Notes: a model not told the origin generated them from the sequence alone. Shown: positions 21,721 through 34,010, numbered from the stretch's first letter. The stretch is 64,000 nt of DNA from Vandiemenella viatica (GCA_031002005.1 CM061914.1:18772148-18836147), one strand, 5' to 3'. Numbers and translations are program-made.

Positions 21721-23814
21721 TCGACACTCAAAGCAAGTTTACTTGGGCATTATTAATTGAGGTTTTTTAAGTACTGCTTCAAGTTTGTAAACCTTTGTAG
21801 GGTGAGGTGGGATATGAGCGCCACTGATCCCCGTGTTACGGCAACGCACAAACAACACCACTCCCACTGATGTTTGACAGGGGATCGAAAAATTGTTTCA
21901 GAGTGGCCAATCGCCGGAAGCAGATCGAAGCTACCAGCTTCTTGGAAAGCTGACAGAATGAATGAGTCGCCAATATCGCGATTATGAGAGCAGAGATTAA
22001 CAATGAGATATTCAGTGTGTCCTCAGGGACACGTGAAGGAATGGGACGAGGCCACGAAATGGAACTCTGGATGTCTGAACCAGGATCCCTCCAAATTACA
22101 TAGCATCAAATTAAATTTTGCCTTAGCTGGAATGTGCACATTTTCTTAATTATGAGACCTCGCAAAAGATTTTATTTCTGTAGACATAAAACGCAGCAGA
22201 ACAATTACTAAAAGGTGCAGTTAGCAGCCTTGAGGGAACCTATCCTGACTCAACTGGATTCGTAAACCAATTTATACCAGTTGGGGATGAAACTAAACTG
22301 GAATCGAATTCCCCATAAAGTTTTCCTCTCGTACGATTTACACTGTTGAAGGGCAACTGTTGTAGAAGTCTTCCGAAACATAGCCTACTCTATGTAAGAC
22401 GTATCCTCGGAACTATGCTTGGCGATAAAGCGCACGATGCCACCACCTCGGCGTGCTGCTAAGGCTGCGGAGGACAGAGGCTGCTGTGAGCTCCAGGCGG
22501 AGGAAGCGGCAACAGCGTGGCCGAGCGCAGCGCAGCCCAAAGGTCGCCGCTTCGAGCCCAGTCAGGCAACCCAAGTCCAGACGCTCTACTGAGAAGCAGC
22601 AGTGGTTTCACTTTCTAGGACGTAATTGCGTAAAGATCAGGTATATCAACGTGAAGCCTCTAACTACACAAAACAAACGCGTACAGTGCGTTTCATTTTT
22701 ATTATTATTTTGCGCTTTACAGCTCATGGGGTCGCAGAGTAGGGAGGGGAATGAACGATCCAGCATTCGCGCGCAGTGAAGCGACGTAATCCGTACGACC
22801 GGACTGGGAATTAAACCCGGGTCCTCCGGAACGACAGGCGAATCAAACCCGTACAAACACACACATTCGTCGTGATAAACGTACCCGTACACTAAGACAC
22901 AAGAAAATCAGCGCAAACCTGGAAGGAAAGGGAGTCCGTTAACCAGTTATCAAAATACTGCTGAAACTTATAAGGCAAAAACAAATTATATTTAAAATGT
23001 AATTCAACACAATTCGTACCCTTCTACAATAGTACACAAAACCATTTTACCGCGCTTGCTTTTGGAAATTAGTGAGAAGATGTTGCAAATTATCTTAGTA
23101 CCTACGACAGACTTTTGAGAATATCTTGGACTATACAATGAAGCAAAGCAATGAGTGAAGGAACGAAGTAGCTACTGTGATTCACACAAGTGAGTTCGAA
23201 GTACAAACGACCGAACGTCTTTTCAATCGTGCACATTTTGCATTTAAAATACTGAAAAATCTATTGTTTGTTAGAGTGAAAAACGAAAGAAAGGTCACTC
23301 AGTTTATTTTTATTATATCTATAACGGCGGCAGAAGAAGTACTTAGAAGAGTGACGAAATATGATGAAAGCCCGGACTACAATAACACGATTTCACAGAC
23401 AAAATAAAAAATCAGTCATATTATACCTCGGTAGCAACACTGGGAGCTTTCACAACAAACAGACGCCAGGGGCTGCATACCATACGAAACCCCGTCACCT
23501 CTCCAGATGTCTCTCTCTCCAAACAGAAGGAAACAGTTTGTCGAAACAAAAATTACTGTGAAAGCAATGAACAAGAACGAATTAAGAGGACCCTGGAAAA
23601 CCCAATGTTTCCACAGTTGCCCAGGCGACAACATATCTTACTAACGCACATGGCACTGTCCTATGAAGTCAGGAGAACGCAAAAATTGCAAATCTCACAA
23701 ATGCATCGGGACATTGGATGTTTAAAAGCCGGAAGGTGCAATATGATCAGCGAGCTGCGGAGTTCGTTTCTTATGCATGCGTTGATGCCATACTGTACCA
23801 ACCATCAAAGAGCG
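21721..23814. other. no recognised gene
   Basis: A CG-rich, Arg-codon-rich patch at 22440-22600 has an open plus frame with basic low-complexity content and no domain. The remainder is AT-rich without recognisable repeats. Confidence 0.35.
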
Positions 23815-24499
23815 CAACGGTTCCCAATCTATGGGTCGCGACCCACTGGTGGGTCGTGGCGTGTGTTTTGGTGGGTCGAGGAAAAATCGAGGTTTTTGCC
23901 ACAAAAATATATCTTATTGTTTTTGAAAAACAAATACAGAAATAAACTATGTGTAGAAAGTAATTTAAGGTTAAAATTAACCAGTGTTAACCCAATATCG
24001 ATGCCCTCATCAGTAAACACCAGTGCCAGAACAATCTCACTGATTGTAAAGTTGTGTTCTTATAATAATTAAACGTATTTTTCATTATCTTTGTAATGAA
24101 GCGGGAGGCGACTTCACAAATCATCACCTCAACGAGTTGACGGCTGAAATTCTAGGATTAGTTAAAACTTGATTTGAAAATTAAAATGCCACGAATGTGT
24201 CAAGTCATATATTGGTGGAAAACAGTTACAAAACGCATTTTAGTGATTGACTGGTAAGTTAACCATTGTGTTTTCCTGCTCCCAGTCTTCCACATTTTCA
24301 TACATTTGGGTGCAGTAAAAAACAATGATACACCTACCAAACAACCAATAAAATCGGGTTTGCAGGTGGTTTGCACCAAAAAGTGACTTGGCAGACCAGT
24401 TGCACTTTATTATGCTGATCGAGTTACTTCTAATCGTGGAATTTCAGCAGTCAATTTGATGAGGTGATGATTCGTGCAGCCGCCTGCCGGTCTATTATA

Positions 24500-25150
24500 C
24501 AAGGGGTGATCAAATTAAAAGGTACGAAACAACGTAAAAACGTAACAGTTAAATATTTGCATATTCCGCCATGGGAGAACGTAGCGAGACATTTCGGGAT
24601 GCGATTGGAGTCTCTGACTGGGATCGGAGAATGCGCGGGCGCCCGCATGCGCATTAGAGAGCAGAGGCTCTTATCAAAAGCGGCGTCCAAATGATGCGGC
24701 AGTCCGTATGAGGACAGGATGGCGTACAGGTGGGGGATGTGTACTGTGAGACACTCCGACGCCTACGCAGGTCCGTCAAGAACAAAAGACCGGGGCTGCT
24801 CACGGAGGGTGTGATAACGCGCGTCCACACGTCTCCAGAGTCACACACATGGAGCTGGCCAAGTTCGAGTTGGAGACGTTAGAGCATCCGCCCTACAGTC
24901 CGGACATGTCGCCCTGCGATTTCCACGTGTTTTTTACACTGAAGAAACACCTGAAAGGGAAGCGCTTCAACTCGGACGACGCTGTGAAGGATTGGGTCTC
25001 GTCACGGCCACAGGAATTCTGGGAACAAGGAATCCTGCGGCTTGTTCATCAGTGGGATCGTTGTGCTAAGGCCTATGGTGTATATTTTGAATAAAGCCTA
25101 CATTTGTACCCACCGTGTCGTTTCGTACCTTTTCATTTGATCACCCCTTG
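24500..25150 (+). mobile_element. mariner element with internal deletion
   Basis: Perfectly placed inverted ends, CAAGGGGTGATCAAATTAAA at 24500 and its inverse ending at 25150, are flanked by TA on both sides, the mariner target. At 651 bases it is about half the usual mariner length, so the middle of the transposase has been lost. The nested position shows that it entered the hAT-type element later. Confidence 0.85.
24849..25094 (+). pseudogene. mariner transposase C-terminal fragment
   Basis: The frame contains LEHPPYSPDMSPCDFHVF, the conserved YSPDLAPCD-type block holding the third catalytic aspartate, then LKKHLKGKRF, and it ends GVYFE. The N-terminal helix-turn-helix and the first catalytic residues are missing. 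Confidence 0.85.
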
Positions 25151-25369
25151 TATGTTTGTTGTTTTATGTATTACCAATTCCTGTTTTTGTTGATAGTATA
25201 TCCTTCGTACAAAAATTTGCGTTTTCATAGGATAGAATTGCCGATAGCTTATCGAGGTTATACAACAGTTACCATTCTGATATTTGGTAGACTGTCATAT
25301 TAGGTGGGTCGCGAAATTTTTTTTTTACTTACAAGTTAGTCGTGTGCCAATAAAGTTTGGGAACTGCTG

Positions 25370-26317
25370 CCTTAGCGTATCTGCTGTAGTCGCCTTGTAA
25401 AATACCTGCGTGTATAATCGCCTCAACATTAACATTTATCTGAGTAATAAATCACAGATTAAGATATATATCATGTCTCCTCAGAGACTGCGATTCTGTT
25501 CGATTCTAATAATTTGATTATTGCAACGTTATGACGAAAATTTTTTGAAAAGAAAACAATTTCGGCTTTACGGCATGATGTAACCGCAAATCACTGCGAA
25601 GAGCGGCTTTTTAAAGTGCAAGAAATGACAGATAATGGAGACGATGAAAAAGAATAGACAATGTACATGAACCGGCTCAATTAGACATGAATTAGGAGTT
25701 GTTCTGTCGACGCGGTGGATCACGTTAGTGAGGGAAGTCAATGTAGTGAGCTGGCGACGCCCACTGCCATCGTCCGTAACTGACCCCTGATAGTGTCAAC
25801 AGCTCAGTGCAGAGGTTTAGCTGGGAAAGTAGGCGCTGGAAGTGCGAAGCAGCTAACAATCGTCGACTTTTGCTTTGGACAGCAGTAAAAAGAAAACATG
25901 TCGTAAAACGAAACACCTTCAACCTGTTCCCGTCGATTCAGTACAGAAAAATGGTCTCGAAGTGCGAATTGCGTGTGAAAGTTGAGATCACGTCGCTAAT
26001 AAGAAGCAGGAAATGGACTGTGGTCTTATAATTTGTAACGATGTGGGCTGTTGCGACATTTATAAGTATCTACTGCATGCCGCGTTATCCGAGGCAGAAG
26101 GGCTAATATACGAGGATACGCTGCGAGGCGTTTGGGCGGTTCTCACATCGGAACTTGCGATGTACAGCGTAGCTGACGTGTGTATTCACGTCACTGTAAG
26201 GTGAGGTATGAATAAAACAGCTCCACTTTTAGAGCGCTCTGTAGCCTTCCATTATGTGAGCTGTTTCCTGAGGAACGAAGGATAAGACTGAATAAAAAAG
26301 GGCTGTGCTCTTAGCCC
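25370..26317. other. no recognised gene
   Basis: Open frames at 25725-26204 on both strands have no family features. Nothing else is seen. Confidence 0.35.
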
Positions 26318-26455
26318 CGACGGTAAGGATTATAAGGGGGGGGGGGGGTTCCTACGAAGTCGATCATAGGGGGGTCTCGCCAAAATATGACGTCATCTTA
26401 GGGGTGATGTCCGGAATTCCGGGAAAACACCCCACGTAATAAACGGAGGCCCCTA
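26318..26455. mobile_element. MITE, same family as 8460-8614, diverged
   Basis: A G-run interior (26337-26350) and the end CACCCCACGTAATAAACGGA with GGCCCCTATAG match the family. The left end is poor. Confidence 0.45.
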
Positions 26456-26532
26456 TAGCGAACACGTGTTCCCTCTGGTGAACTGTCTCAGTCAGGCAGG
26501 CGCTATTTACAACGGATTCGTAATTAGCTGCT

Positions 26533-26700
26533 CATCGAGCCCAGTGAGCGTGTGAGTGGTTAACGTTAAGACCTCGCATTCGGGAGGACGCGGATTCGAA
26601 TCCCCGTCCGCCCATCCAAGCGACTCCAAGCGAATAGTGAGATGGTCCCTTGGAAAGGTAACGGCCGAATTCCTTCCCACTGTTTCGCGGCTCTGGATTT
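26533..26700 (+). mobile_element. SINE, family 1, partial
   Basis: GACCTCGCATTCGGGAGGAC and GGATTCGAATCCCCGTCC give the head. The middle of the body is replaced or deleted before GGCCGAATTCCTTCCCAC. Confidence 0.75.
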
Positions 26701-28298
26701 CGTTGAGTTGCTGCCCCGAGTGATGCTGGTGAGTAGTCGGACCTCCCAGCATTGCAGACACCTCTTCACTCGCTCACATCGCTGGCTTGTTATCAAGACG
26801 TTCTCTCTAATTCTATACTACCTCTGTATTTTGACTTGGCTTTTTGAAGAGCAGTGGCCAAACACTGTGCTGAATTCTACTTAACATAACACCCACATTC
26901 ACTACACATTGATGCTTTATACACGAAATCGAACACAATGGATGCCTTAATTTCGCAAAGTCAGAGATTATACAGCGCTAAAATTTGTAAATGTGGCGGA
27001 AAAAAAAAAAAAAAAGAGACGACGCTGATCCCTCCCACTAACAAGCAACACCACTGTCTCCAGTCGACCTGACAAATTCTTTGATAACTTCGCTAACGAA
27101 TGATCTTTGAATCTTAGATGAGGATGATAATATTCTGACCTGCACTGCGAAAGTATAACCTCTGATTTGCTTTCATCGGATCTTATGGAATACCCACTCA
27201 GTACAGAAGCGAATGTAACAGTGCAGTACCACAAAAATATGCAGGAAGGTGGAGTTCCGTCACCTTTCCACTTAGTCGTTCTAATGAAGTGCTGTCTGCT
27301 TACAACGGCAGCCCACGAAACTAGCGAATCTCCACGGTACGCAAAGTAAGGATGTAAAGCATAATTCTATAGTGCGAATACAATATCATTCGCTGTCCTC
27401 CAACACCCTCCTTCTTCCCAGCGACGAGCCGTCCTTTATCCTCAGATAAAAAAGTCTTTCCTCTAAAATATTAAAACGTGTAATTTGAAAATAAAATGGT
27501 TACTAAAATATTACGTCTAGTTAGTAATATTTGGGAAGTATGGCAGAACATTGCATACCCGCCAGTGTGGCGCCGCGCACTGAACGCGGTTTGCGCAGCC
27601 ATGAAGGCGCGTGTCGGGCCGGACCCCGATCTGCGCGTCACAAATAAAACCACAGTTACTCGTTTCACATACAGATGGCACCACTTGACTTGGTAGTACT
27701 TGGTATGAGATGGCAGTAGGCACACAATACTTAGCATCAGCCAAAACGTATCTCAAAATTTCACCACGCCACCAATGAGTAAAACTCATTGAAGGCAGTC
27801 GATCGCAAAGTGTTGGGAAAGGATGGTGAAGCACAATTTCAGAAGTCTAAATGCGAGTAATATGTGTCGATTATTAACGGTCCAGGGCTTAAACAGCGCA
27901 ACTCCTCAACAAGCAGCTGCGGCCATTAAGGCTCGTCGCCGACGGGGGAATTAGAACCGAGGAGTATGGTGAGCAAAGGAATGGACAGAGACCCAAACGA
28001 CGGTTGTCAAGGACCCAGAGAGACTTTGGGAAACCAGGATAAAGCGAACTCTGAATACCCCAGCGCTCTTCATGCCAGACTTTCCATGACTGCAGTATTT
28101 CCGTTTTGAAATTATTGACAGTTGATTTTCCTAGACACAGCTTGATGAATCTTGACACATTCCTGAGGTTATCAGTACAAGAAGAGGGACAATGTGGCTC
28201 CTGGACACAAACAGAAACACGATGACTGAATGTGCACGTGTGGCTCACAGCTAACATTTAAGGACCTGTGTGTGTCTGACTGGCGCGAGGGAGCGACG
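26701..28298. other. no recognised gene
   Basis: No exon is identified. A CG-rich core at 27560-27640 (GTGTGGCGCCGCGCACTGAA) has no coding evidence. Confidence 0.35.
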
Positions 28299-28449
28299 GG
28301 AGTCCTTTAAACCCGAAGTCCGAGTTCACGGCGGCAGACTCGGCATTGAGACGCCGAATGAAGACGCAGCGAAACAACTGCAACGAAACTGGCTTTTCCG
28401 TCTGGCTGCGTGCCGTGTGTGAACTCGGAACTACGAGGACTCCTAAACG
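28299..28449. mobile_element. short inverted-repeat element (MITE-like)
   Basis: GGGAGTCCTTTAAACCCGAA with GTCCGAGTTCAC at the left pairs with the inverse of GTGAACTCGGAACTAC with GAGGACTCCTAAA at the right. The interior is about 60 bases. Superfamily unassigned. Confidence 0.5.
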
Positions 28450-29255
28450 GCTGCTCTCATGATACGCCCCAATGAGGAGTTCTTATTCGTGTTCAGTTTC
28501 GTTTTTGCAAGGGACAATCTTTACTGTAAAGGGAGGCGGTTATGTGTGTTCTATTAATTTGTTTCAAATCGCATCTGTTTAGTAACGCCGAGTGACCGTG
28601 TTTATGTGACATCATAACATTTGCACTTTGGCTGGAATACAGTTCTGAGAGATCGCTGTATAGATACTGCAGCTAAGTAAATATGACACATGTCGCTGCT
28701 TGCTAGCTTAACGATAATTTAAAGCAAAATAGGTCACTTCCGCGCTGGAAGAAAAAGAGCACTGTACAGTGAACGCAGCAGAGTGCTGTGACGATTCATT
28801 GTTAAGGCGCCCACCTTGAAAACTTAAGGTCGTCCGTTCGAGCACCATTCGGACCTGGAATTTCTACAGACATTTAACATGATTCTCGCCTCGAGTATGT
28901 GAACAAAAGCTATATTTAAAAACAGTTGCTCACTTAAAACACTACGACCAGCGGCAACAGAGGTGGAAAACGCTGGAAATTAAAACCTTTTCCACTCGGC
29001 AAACGAACTAGCTCTCTGGATCTCATGGGTTACAATGTCATCCGTACTTTTATTTTTTGGACGTTGTCATTATTAGCATAAACATCTAGAATAAACAAAT
29101 CAATGTTTTGACAAATTTAGGCGGTGTGCAATCGGAGAAGTCAAGGGATGTCACAATGCTACGAATCATTCATCAAAATCTTGGGTAATTTTAGCAAGAG
29201 CGTCCTATATCGGGTAGGACTACCGACTTGGCACTACGCAGGAAACAATACTCTA
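28450..29255. other. no recognised gene; possible SINE head
   Basis: At 28785-28862 GTTAAGGCGCCCACC and CCGTTCGAGCAC look like a decayed tRNA head on the plus strand. Nothing else is seen. Confidence 0.3.
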
Positions 29256-29312
29256 GGACCTCCGAGACCGAGCGAGTTGGGTGAGTTGCCTCGCATTCGG
29301 GAGGACGCGGTC
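29256..29312 (+). mobile_element. SINE family 1, 5' fragment
   Basis: GACCGAGCGAGTTGGGTGAG through CTCGCATTCGGGAGGACGCG is the family's tRNA head. It stops abruptly at a GC-rich unique segment without B box or body. Confidence 0.65.
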
Positions 29313-29362
29313 GGCCAGATGGCGCTGCCCCCCTGATGTGGTACGGTGTAGAGTGGCGCACA

Positions 29363-29489
29363 GACCTGCTCGCTCCTCTTGATGGGCCGCACCCTCAGCA
29401 GCGGCGGCTGGTGCCTGCGCTGGGCCGGCCGCCCTGGCCACCCCGCGCCCCTGCCCGCCATGTCTCCTCCCAGACACTGTCGCGCCGCG
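29363..29489 (-). CDS. candidate orphan exon in a GC island (hypothetical)
   Basis: The surrounding 29310-29600 is strikingly GC- and CpG-rich against AT-rich neighbours. On the minus strand the frame runs through MAGRGAGWPGRPAQRRHQ and LLRVRPIKRSEQ and reaches a possible donor (GAGCAG then GTCTGT). Arg/Pro-rich content without a domain leaves its identity open. It could be a first exon, a non-coding promoter island or a repeat. It does not match canoe. Confidence 0.2.
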
Positions 29490-29666
29490 GCAGCCGGCCG
29501 GCCGGCCCGCGCGGCGCTCGGAACACCTCGGGCGTCCTCGGCAGCCGTCGCCAACCGACCCGAGCAACTGTTGCACCGTCAATGCACTCATCAAGCGCGT
29601 GCGGAACGTGCATCTGACGGAGGTATGAACCCAGGCAACGCACTGTCGGACTCTGACGTATTATCC

Positions 29667-29994
29667 TTAGTGGACGCCCATTAATTACGTCGCGTGAAAC
29701 AGCGAGGGAGAGGATCTGGCGAAATCTCACGAAAAAGGGGGAGGTGAGCTTCGAGCTTAAGAAAACGACGCGAATATCGACTTAGTGGTTGGTAAAACCG
29801 CAGAGCTAAAAAAAAAAAAAAAACAATAAGTACCATATCAAAAACCTACGTGGTTGATCAGCAGGGGGAGTGAGGTCCCATCAAAGACTCATGTTAGAAG
29901 GGGAAAGGGGGGGGGGACTTCCGGCCAGATCTCACCACAGGGAGGAATCCAGAATTCAGCAAAAACACCTCACGTATTAACGGATGCCCCCTTG
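29667..29994. mobile_element. MITE, same family as 8460-8614, long copy
   Basis: The left end TAGTGGACGCCCATTAATTA and the right end CACCTCACGTATTAACGGAT with GCCCCCTT are inverted versions of each other. GATCTGGCGAAATCTCACGA and G-runs in the interior match the other copies. Confidence 0.6.
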
Positions 29995-30004
29995 TTATTA
30001 TTTG

Positions 30005-30290
30005 CAGTGCCTTTATGATTCGCCTTTCTAATCTTCCACATAGCTCTCTCCACGAGCCAGCATTGTTTCTTCAGTCCACTTGGTTCCTGATCTTGTTGGA
30101 CCTCCATTTTCTGGCTGTATTACCCATCTCTTGACTTTAGGTTCCTGTCTAAAATTTCCGAAGTGTCTATTTGGGCCCTCTCTAGGTGCTTTTTGACTTG
30201 CTGGATCCGCGGTATTCCATTCATCGTCCCGGCATGTGTTGCGAACTTATGTGTAAGGCCTGTAGTTGGGTATCTTCGTACGTGTCCATA
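30005..30290 (-). mobile_element. LINE ORF2 C-terminal fragment
   Basis: On the minus strand YGHVRRYPTTGLTHKF and KKHLERAQIDTSEILDRN match the end region of RT-carrying LINE polyproteins (a YGHV-R-M, L-K-L-A-I, ILDR pattern). Only about 90 residues remain. Confidence 0.6.
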
Positions 30291-31004
30291 GACACTTACA
30301 TACCTATACACTAAACGGCTACATACACAGAGTCTTCCACAGCATTTCGATGCAGAGCTCCTCTCAGTTTTACCACAGAGATTTTTAAATATAGTTCAAT
30401 ATATATTTTGCATAACAGTCTATCAAACAGTACATACAAATCAAACAACAACAAAATATTGATTGCAAAAACTATTGTGGGCTTTCGAAAAAGGTTCAGA
30501 ATACACAAAAAGTTTTATTATGACATACATTTTTTATCAAATTCATGAAATTCTCTACTAAATGATTTTTTTAAAAAGTTATATGCAGCAGCATCAAATT
30601 AGTTACTTTACAAAAACCATATACTCAAGGAAAAATGCTATAGCTTTAATGTAAATTTCAAGAGGCTTCAGGCAGTTATAAATTTTGAAAGAATTTGAAC
30701 TTTTGAATAGCTACTTTCATAAACAAAGGAGGGTAGGGACAAGAAGTGGTAATTTTTTATATTTTTGCACCATAATCTTGCACATATTGTGGAATAAAAA
30801 GGAAGAACAAAGATATTTATAGCTGGCATTACAGTTATCCAGTACCCCACCAAACTCACAATTTTCCAAATTTCATGCTATAATTGTGTTAAGAATAGTG
30901 AATGCTATAGTTGTGCGTGATTAAAAATTTCAAAGCTGCTCTTAACTTATCTCAGGGTGACAGACAGACAGAAAAACTCATGAGCAAGTCCATAGGGGTT
31001 CTGT
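30291..31004. other. AT-rich spacer, no recognised gene
   Basis: No exon or repeat recognised. Confidence 0.3.
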
Positions 31005-31198
31005 CAGTGGCAGATCCAGGGGGGAGGGCTAAGGGGCTCAAGTCCCCCCCCCCAAAAAAAGCATCTAGGTCCACTCCCGACATCGTAATTTTGAAGATTT
31101 GTAGATTTTTTTTAGCTCTATTGATCTTTTAAGGGTGGCAGTACTATAAAGGCTACCCTTACCCGACTCAAGCTCCCCCAAACAAAATCCGCTCCTGC
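31005..31198. mobile_element. short DNA-transposon relic with G/C-run ends
   Basis: GTGGCAGATCCAGGGGGGAG at the left and, inverted, AGGAGCGGATTTTG with GGGGGAG at the right resemble a hAT-like MITE with AGTGGCGGATCC-type ends. There is no coding content. Confidence 0.45.
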
Positions 31199-31199
31199 T

Positions 31200-32074
31200 A
31201 AAAGTGGATGGCAGAGGGTGAATTGCACCTATGCTAATGTGTAATTGTTTGTACATAGGAAAGGATGTATGGCATATGGCAGGAAGCACCCAGGGTGTAT
31301 TTTTGAGGAACCATGGAGCGATTTGGGGAAACTATGGAAAACCCATGTAAGGATGGCCAGAATGGTTTATCGAGACCTACTCCTATGGGATTCTAAGTTT
31401 TCTCACTTGATAAATCCTTCCTATTCCATTCCCTAATCGCTCGTGGAAAAATAAGTACAGAAATGAATCGGTTCTGGCCCTGAGTTCTCTTATCTTATTA
31501 TCTCAGTCATTCCTAGATATGAATGTTGCAGGTGGTACTGGGCGTTTGCTGTCATCCTGAAACAGGTCAGTAGTGAATTTTTAAATTAGCTTCTACCGAG
31601 AGAAAAGTCTTTGATGTTCCAGATCTTACCAACCTAACTCCTTCAACATCACAGCTAAGGTTTTCCTCCAGCTCTATATACCTGTCACAACTCAGGTGGC
31701 TTTTCTTTGGACCTTTTCCAATGCCTCCATTAACACCGTATAATGGGGATCCCATACAAAGTGAGGATGCACCAGAGTTTTGTATGAAATCGATTTAACT
31801 TCCGGTGTACACAGTTTTAAATTACGAGCCAGCAATTGGAGCATATGATTTTCTTTCCCAATTACCTTTACAATATGTAAATTCTACAACAAATTATTAT
31901 GAATTGTTTCAACTACGTATGCAGAATCTGTTATTCTAAGGACATTACCATTAATTGTATATTCAGAGTTAAATGGTGTCACCTTTTTCCTTATATGCAT
32001 GACTTGACTTTTTTTAGTATATAACTACAGTTGCCAGTCTTTGCACTATGCAATAATTTTAATTACATAGCCTA
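31200..32074 (-). mobile_element. LINE family A, 3' half (C-terminal ORF2 and 3' end)
   Basis: On the minus strand this resumes the LINE interrupted at 33425. ACTCTGAATATACAATTAAT matches the same region of the plus-strand copy near 57768. Further on, CGAGCGATTAGGGAATGGAA matches 49450-49475, followed by a 3' end with GGGTTTTCCATAGTTTCC. Stops and shifts abound. Confidence 0.75.
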
Positions 32075-33425
32075 CTATAGGTCAATAAGTATCCAGTCAT
32101 CACTCGAAGAACTTTTGGAGAAAATACTACAGCAACCAGAACATTTGATTTCTTTGGCAGTTGATCCACAACGACCAATTTGTATGGGTATGTTAACTAC
32201 AAACTAAATTCCCTGAGCAGAGGTAAGGAAGTGCATGCACTTTACACAGACTGCAGCAAGGCCTCTGATATAGTGGACCATGAAGTCCTGCCAAAGAAAA
32301 CTGCGCGTTTATGGTGTCGCTGGAATGGTTGCGCTCATACCTATCCAGGAGGTGTCTGCAGGTACGAGCTGCTGGTTACCTATCAGATGAATTCAATGTC
32401 ACTTCCAGTGTCCCACAGGATTCACAGGTGCAGTCCTATTCTGTATCTTTATTAATGATTTTGGTGATAACATCAGGTCTGAATATCAACTGTATGCAGA
32501 TGACATGAAGATTTACAGAATAATTAGTAGTTAACAAAACCTTCAAATCCTCAAACTGGACATCTACTGCCTTGAGAAATTGTGTATGAGGAACAAGTTT
32601 ACATTAAACATAAAAAAAAAATCTGCAGTGATCACTTTTCCGTGATCTCACAACCAGCAGCCTGCAATTATCTGCTTGAAAATCAAATTGTCCAAACAGT
32701 TATAACAGTAAAAGAAATTGGTGTGATTATTGATGACAAATTAACCTTCTCAGAACATATCAACTACATGACACTTCGTGCCTACAGAAGCCTAGGCTTT
32801 ATCTGTAGAGCAAGCAAAGAGTTAGGGAATACCAAAATATTGGTTCTTCTTTTCTCGGCGTTTGTCTAACCTATACTGGAGTATGGGTCTGTTGTCTGGT
32901 CTCCATTCACTGATCTACACATCAATCGTTTTGAAAAAATTCAACGAAAATTCTGTAAATGTTTATGCTATTATAAGAATTTTGAAGATCATTGCTGTTT
33001 ATCACCAGTATAAGCTTAGTAGCCTAATAAGTCACAAACAAGTGGCTGACCTGACTTCCTGTTTCATAGTTGTCATTCCAAGAATTCTTACTCGACTTTG
33101 GCTTTATATGCTCAAAGTATGTGCTAATAACCAGAGGGTTGCTCTCAGTTGAAAGCACAAACAGAAACTATGTCTACTGTGCACCCAGAAACAGAACTGC
33201 CAGGTTAGTGAATCAGTGCTAAGCAGATATCAACTTTTTTGGAGGATCTCTCTTATCTTTCTCAGCGAACGTTAAAAAACTAGTACTGACTAATTAAGTT
33301 TATACAATCATTTTCTCATGTCTAATATACTGCAATAACTTTTGTATCTGACTTAAGCAATTATCATTGGCTTTTCCTTAAAGTTAATATTTAGGTACAA
33401 TGTTGGTTAGCTTAAAAAAATATAA
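32075..33425 (+). mobile_element. LINE family B (Jockey-like) inserted in family A
   Basis: Plus-strand reverse transcriptase debris: ALYTDCSKASDIVDHE (finger/palm start, a mutated SKAFD), then WLRSYLSRRC, SSVPQDSQVQ (mutated SGVPQGS), a YADD region at 32495-32510 in another frame, and KEIGVIIDDKLTFSEHIN. It ends AAATATAAATAAAC. Family A sequence stops at 33425 and restarts at 32074, so this is an insertion. Confidence 0.75.
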
Positions 33426-34010
33426 ATAAACATTGGATTGTAACAAAGTGCATTCATCCTGGGTTTTTATTTCACGACAAATAATAGCATTCATTAGCAA
33501 ATAGTCTCTCCCTCCCTCTTATTACATCACACCAATCATTAATGTACGTGAGAGGCAACAGAGTCCCTATCACACTCCCCTGGGGTCAGTGCCGAACGCT
33601 CACCACCGAGAACTACATTCTGTGTTCTACCCTTCAGAAAGTCTGCATCCCAGTCACATATTTTTTTTTTCTAGACATGTCATAACTATGAAGTTTCGTA
33701 AGTAATCTAATGTGAGATACAATTTCAGAAGATTTTTTTAAACTCTAATAGTATTATGTCAACCTGGAATTGCTTATCTACAGTATGGCAAAAGTCACAA
33801 ATTAAAAGTTGTGTCTCCCAACATCAGCATTTTCTGAATCCAGATTGATTTGGGTTTAAAAGCTCCCCTTCATCCAAAGAATAGATGATAAGTTCTAAAA
33901 TCCTGCAAGATATTGAATACAGCAAAATTTGCTTTGCAAACCTAGAGTAGATTCTAGTAGGATTACCATGTGGTCTGGTAGCCTTATTGGTTTTTACATT
34001 CACAAGCACT
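33425..34010 (-). mobile_element. LINE family A, 5' part of the interrupted copy
   Basis: The minus-strand frame reads LDEGELLNPNQSGFRK and, further down, DADFLKGRTQNVVL, each nearly identical to the family A copy at 56535-57818 (LDEGELLNPNQHGFRK, VADFLKGRTQCVVL). A short deletion separates the two blocks. Confidence 0.8.

Larger units (their letters stand above)
23815..25369. mobile_element. hAT-type non-autonomous element, split by a mariner
   Basis: The left end CAACGGTTCCCAATCT and the inverted right end CAGCAGTTCCCAAACT resemble the CAGTGGTTCCCAA ends of the ZBED/Charlie-like hAT group. Both are followed inward by GGGTCGCGA motifs (23833 and about 25303-25313). No transposase is left. 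Removing the nested mariner leaves about 900 bases. An 8-bp duplication is not clear. Confidence 0.6.

Noticed and set aside
29234..29730. Continuation of canoe (PDZ or tail exon) in the GC island
   Set aside because: None of the frames shows PDZ strands or the conserved tail motifs of afadin.
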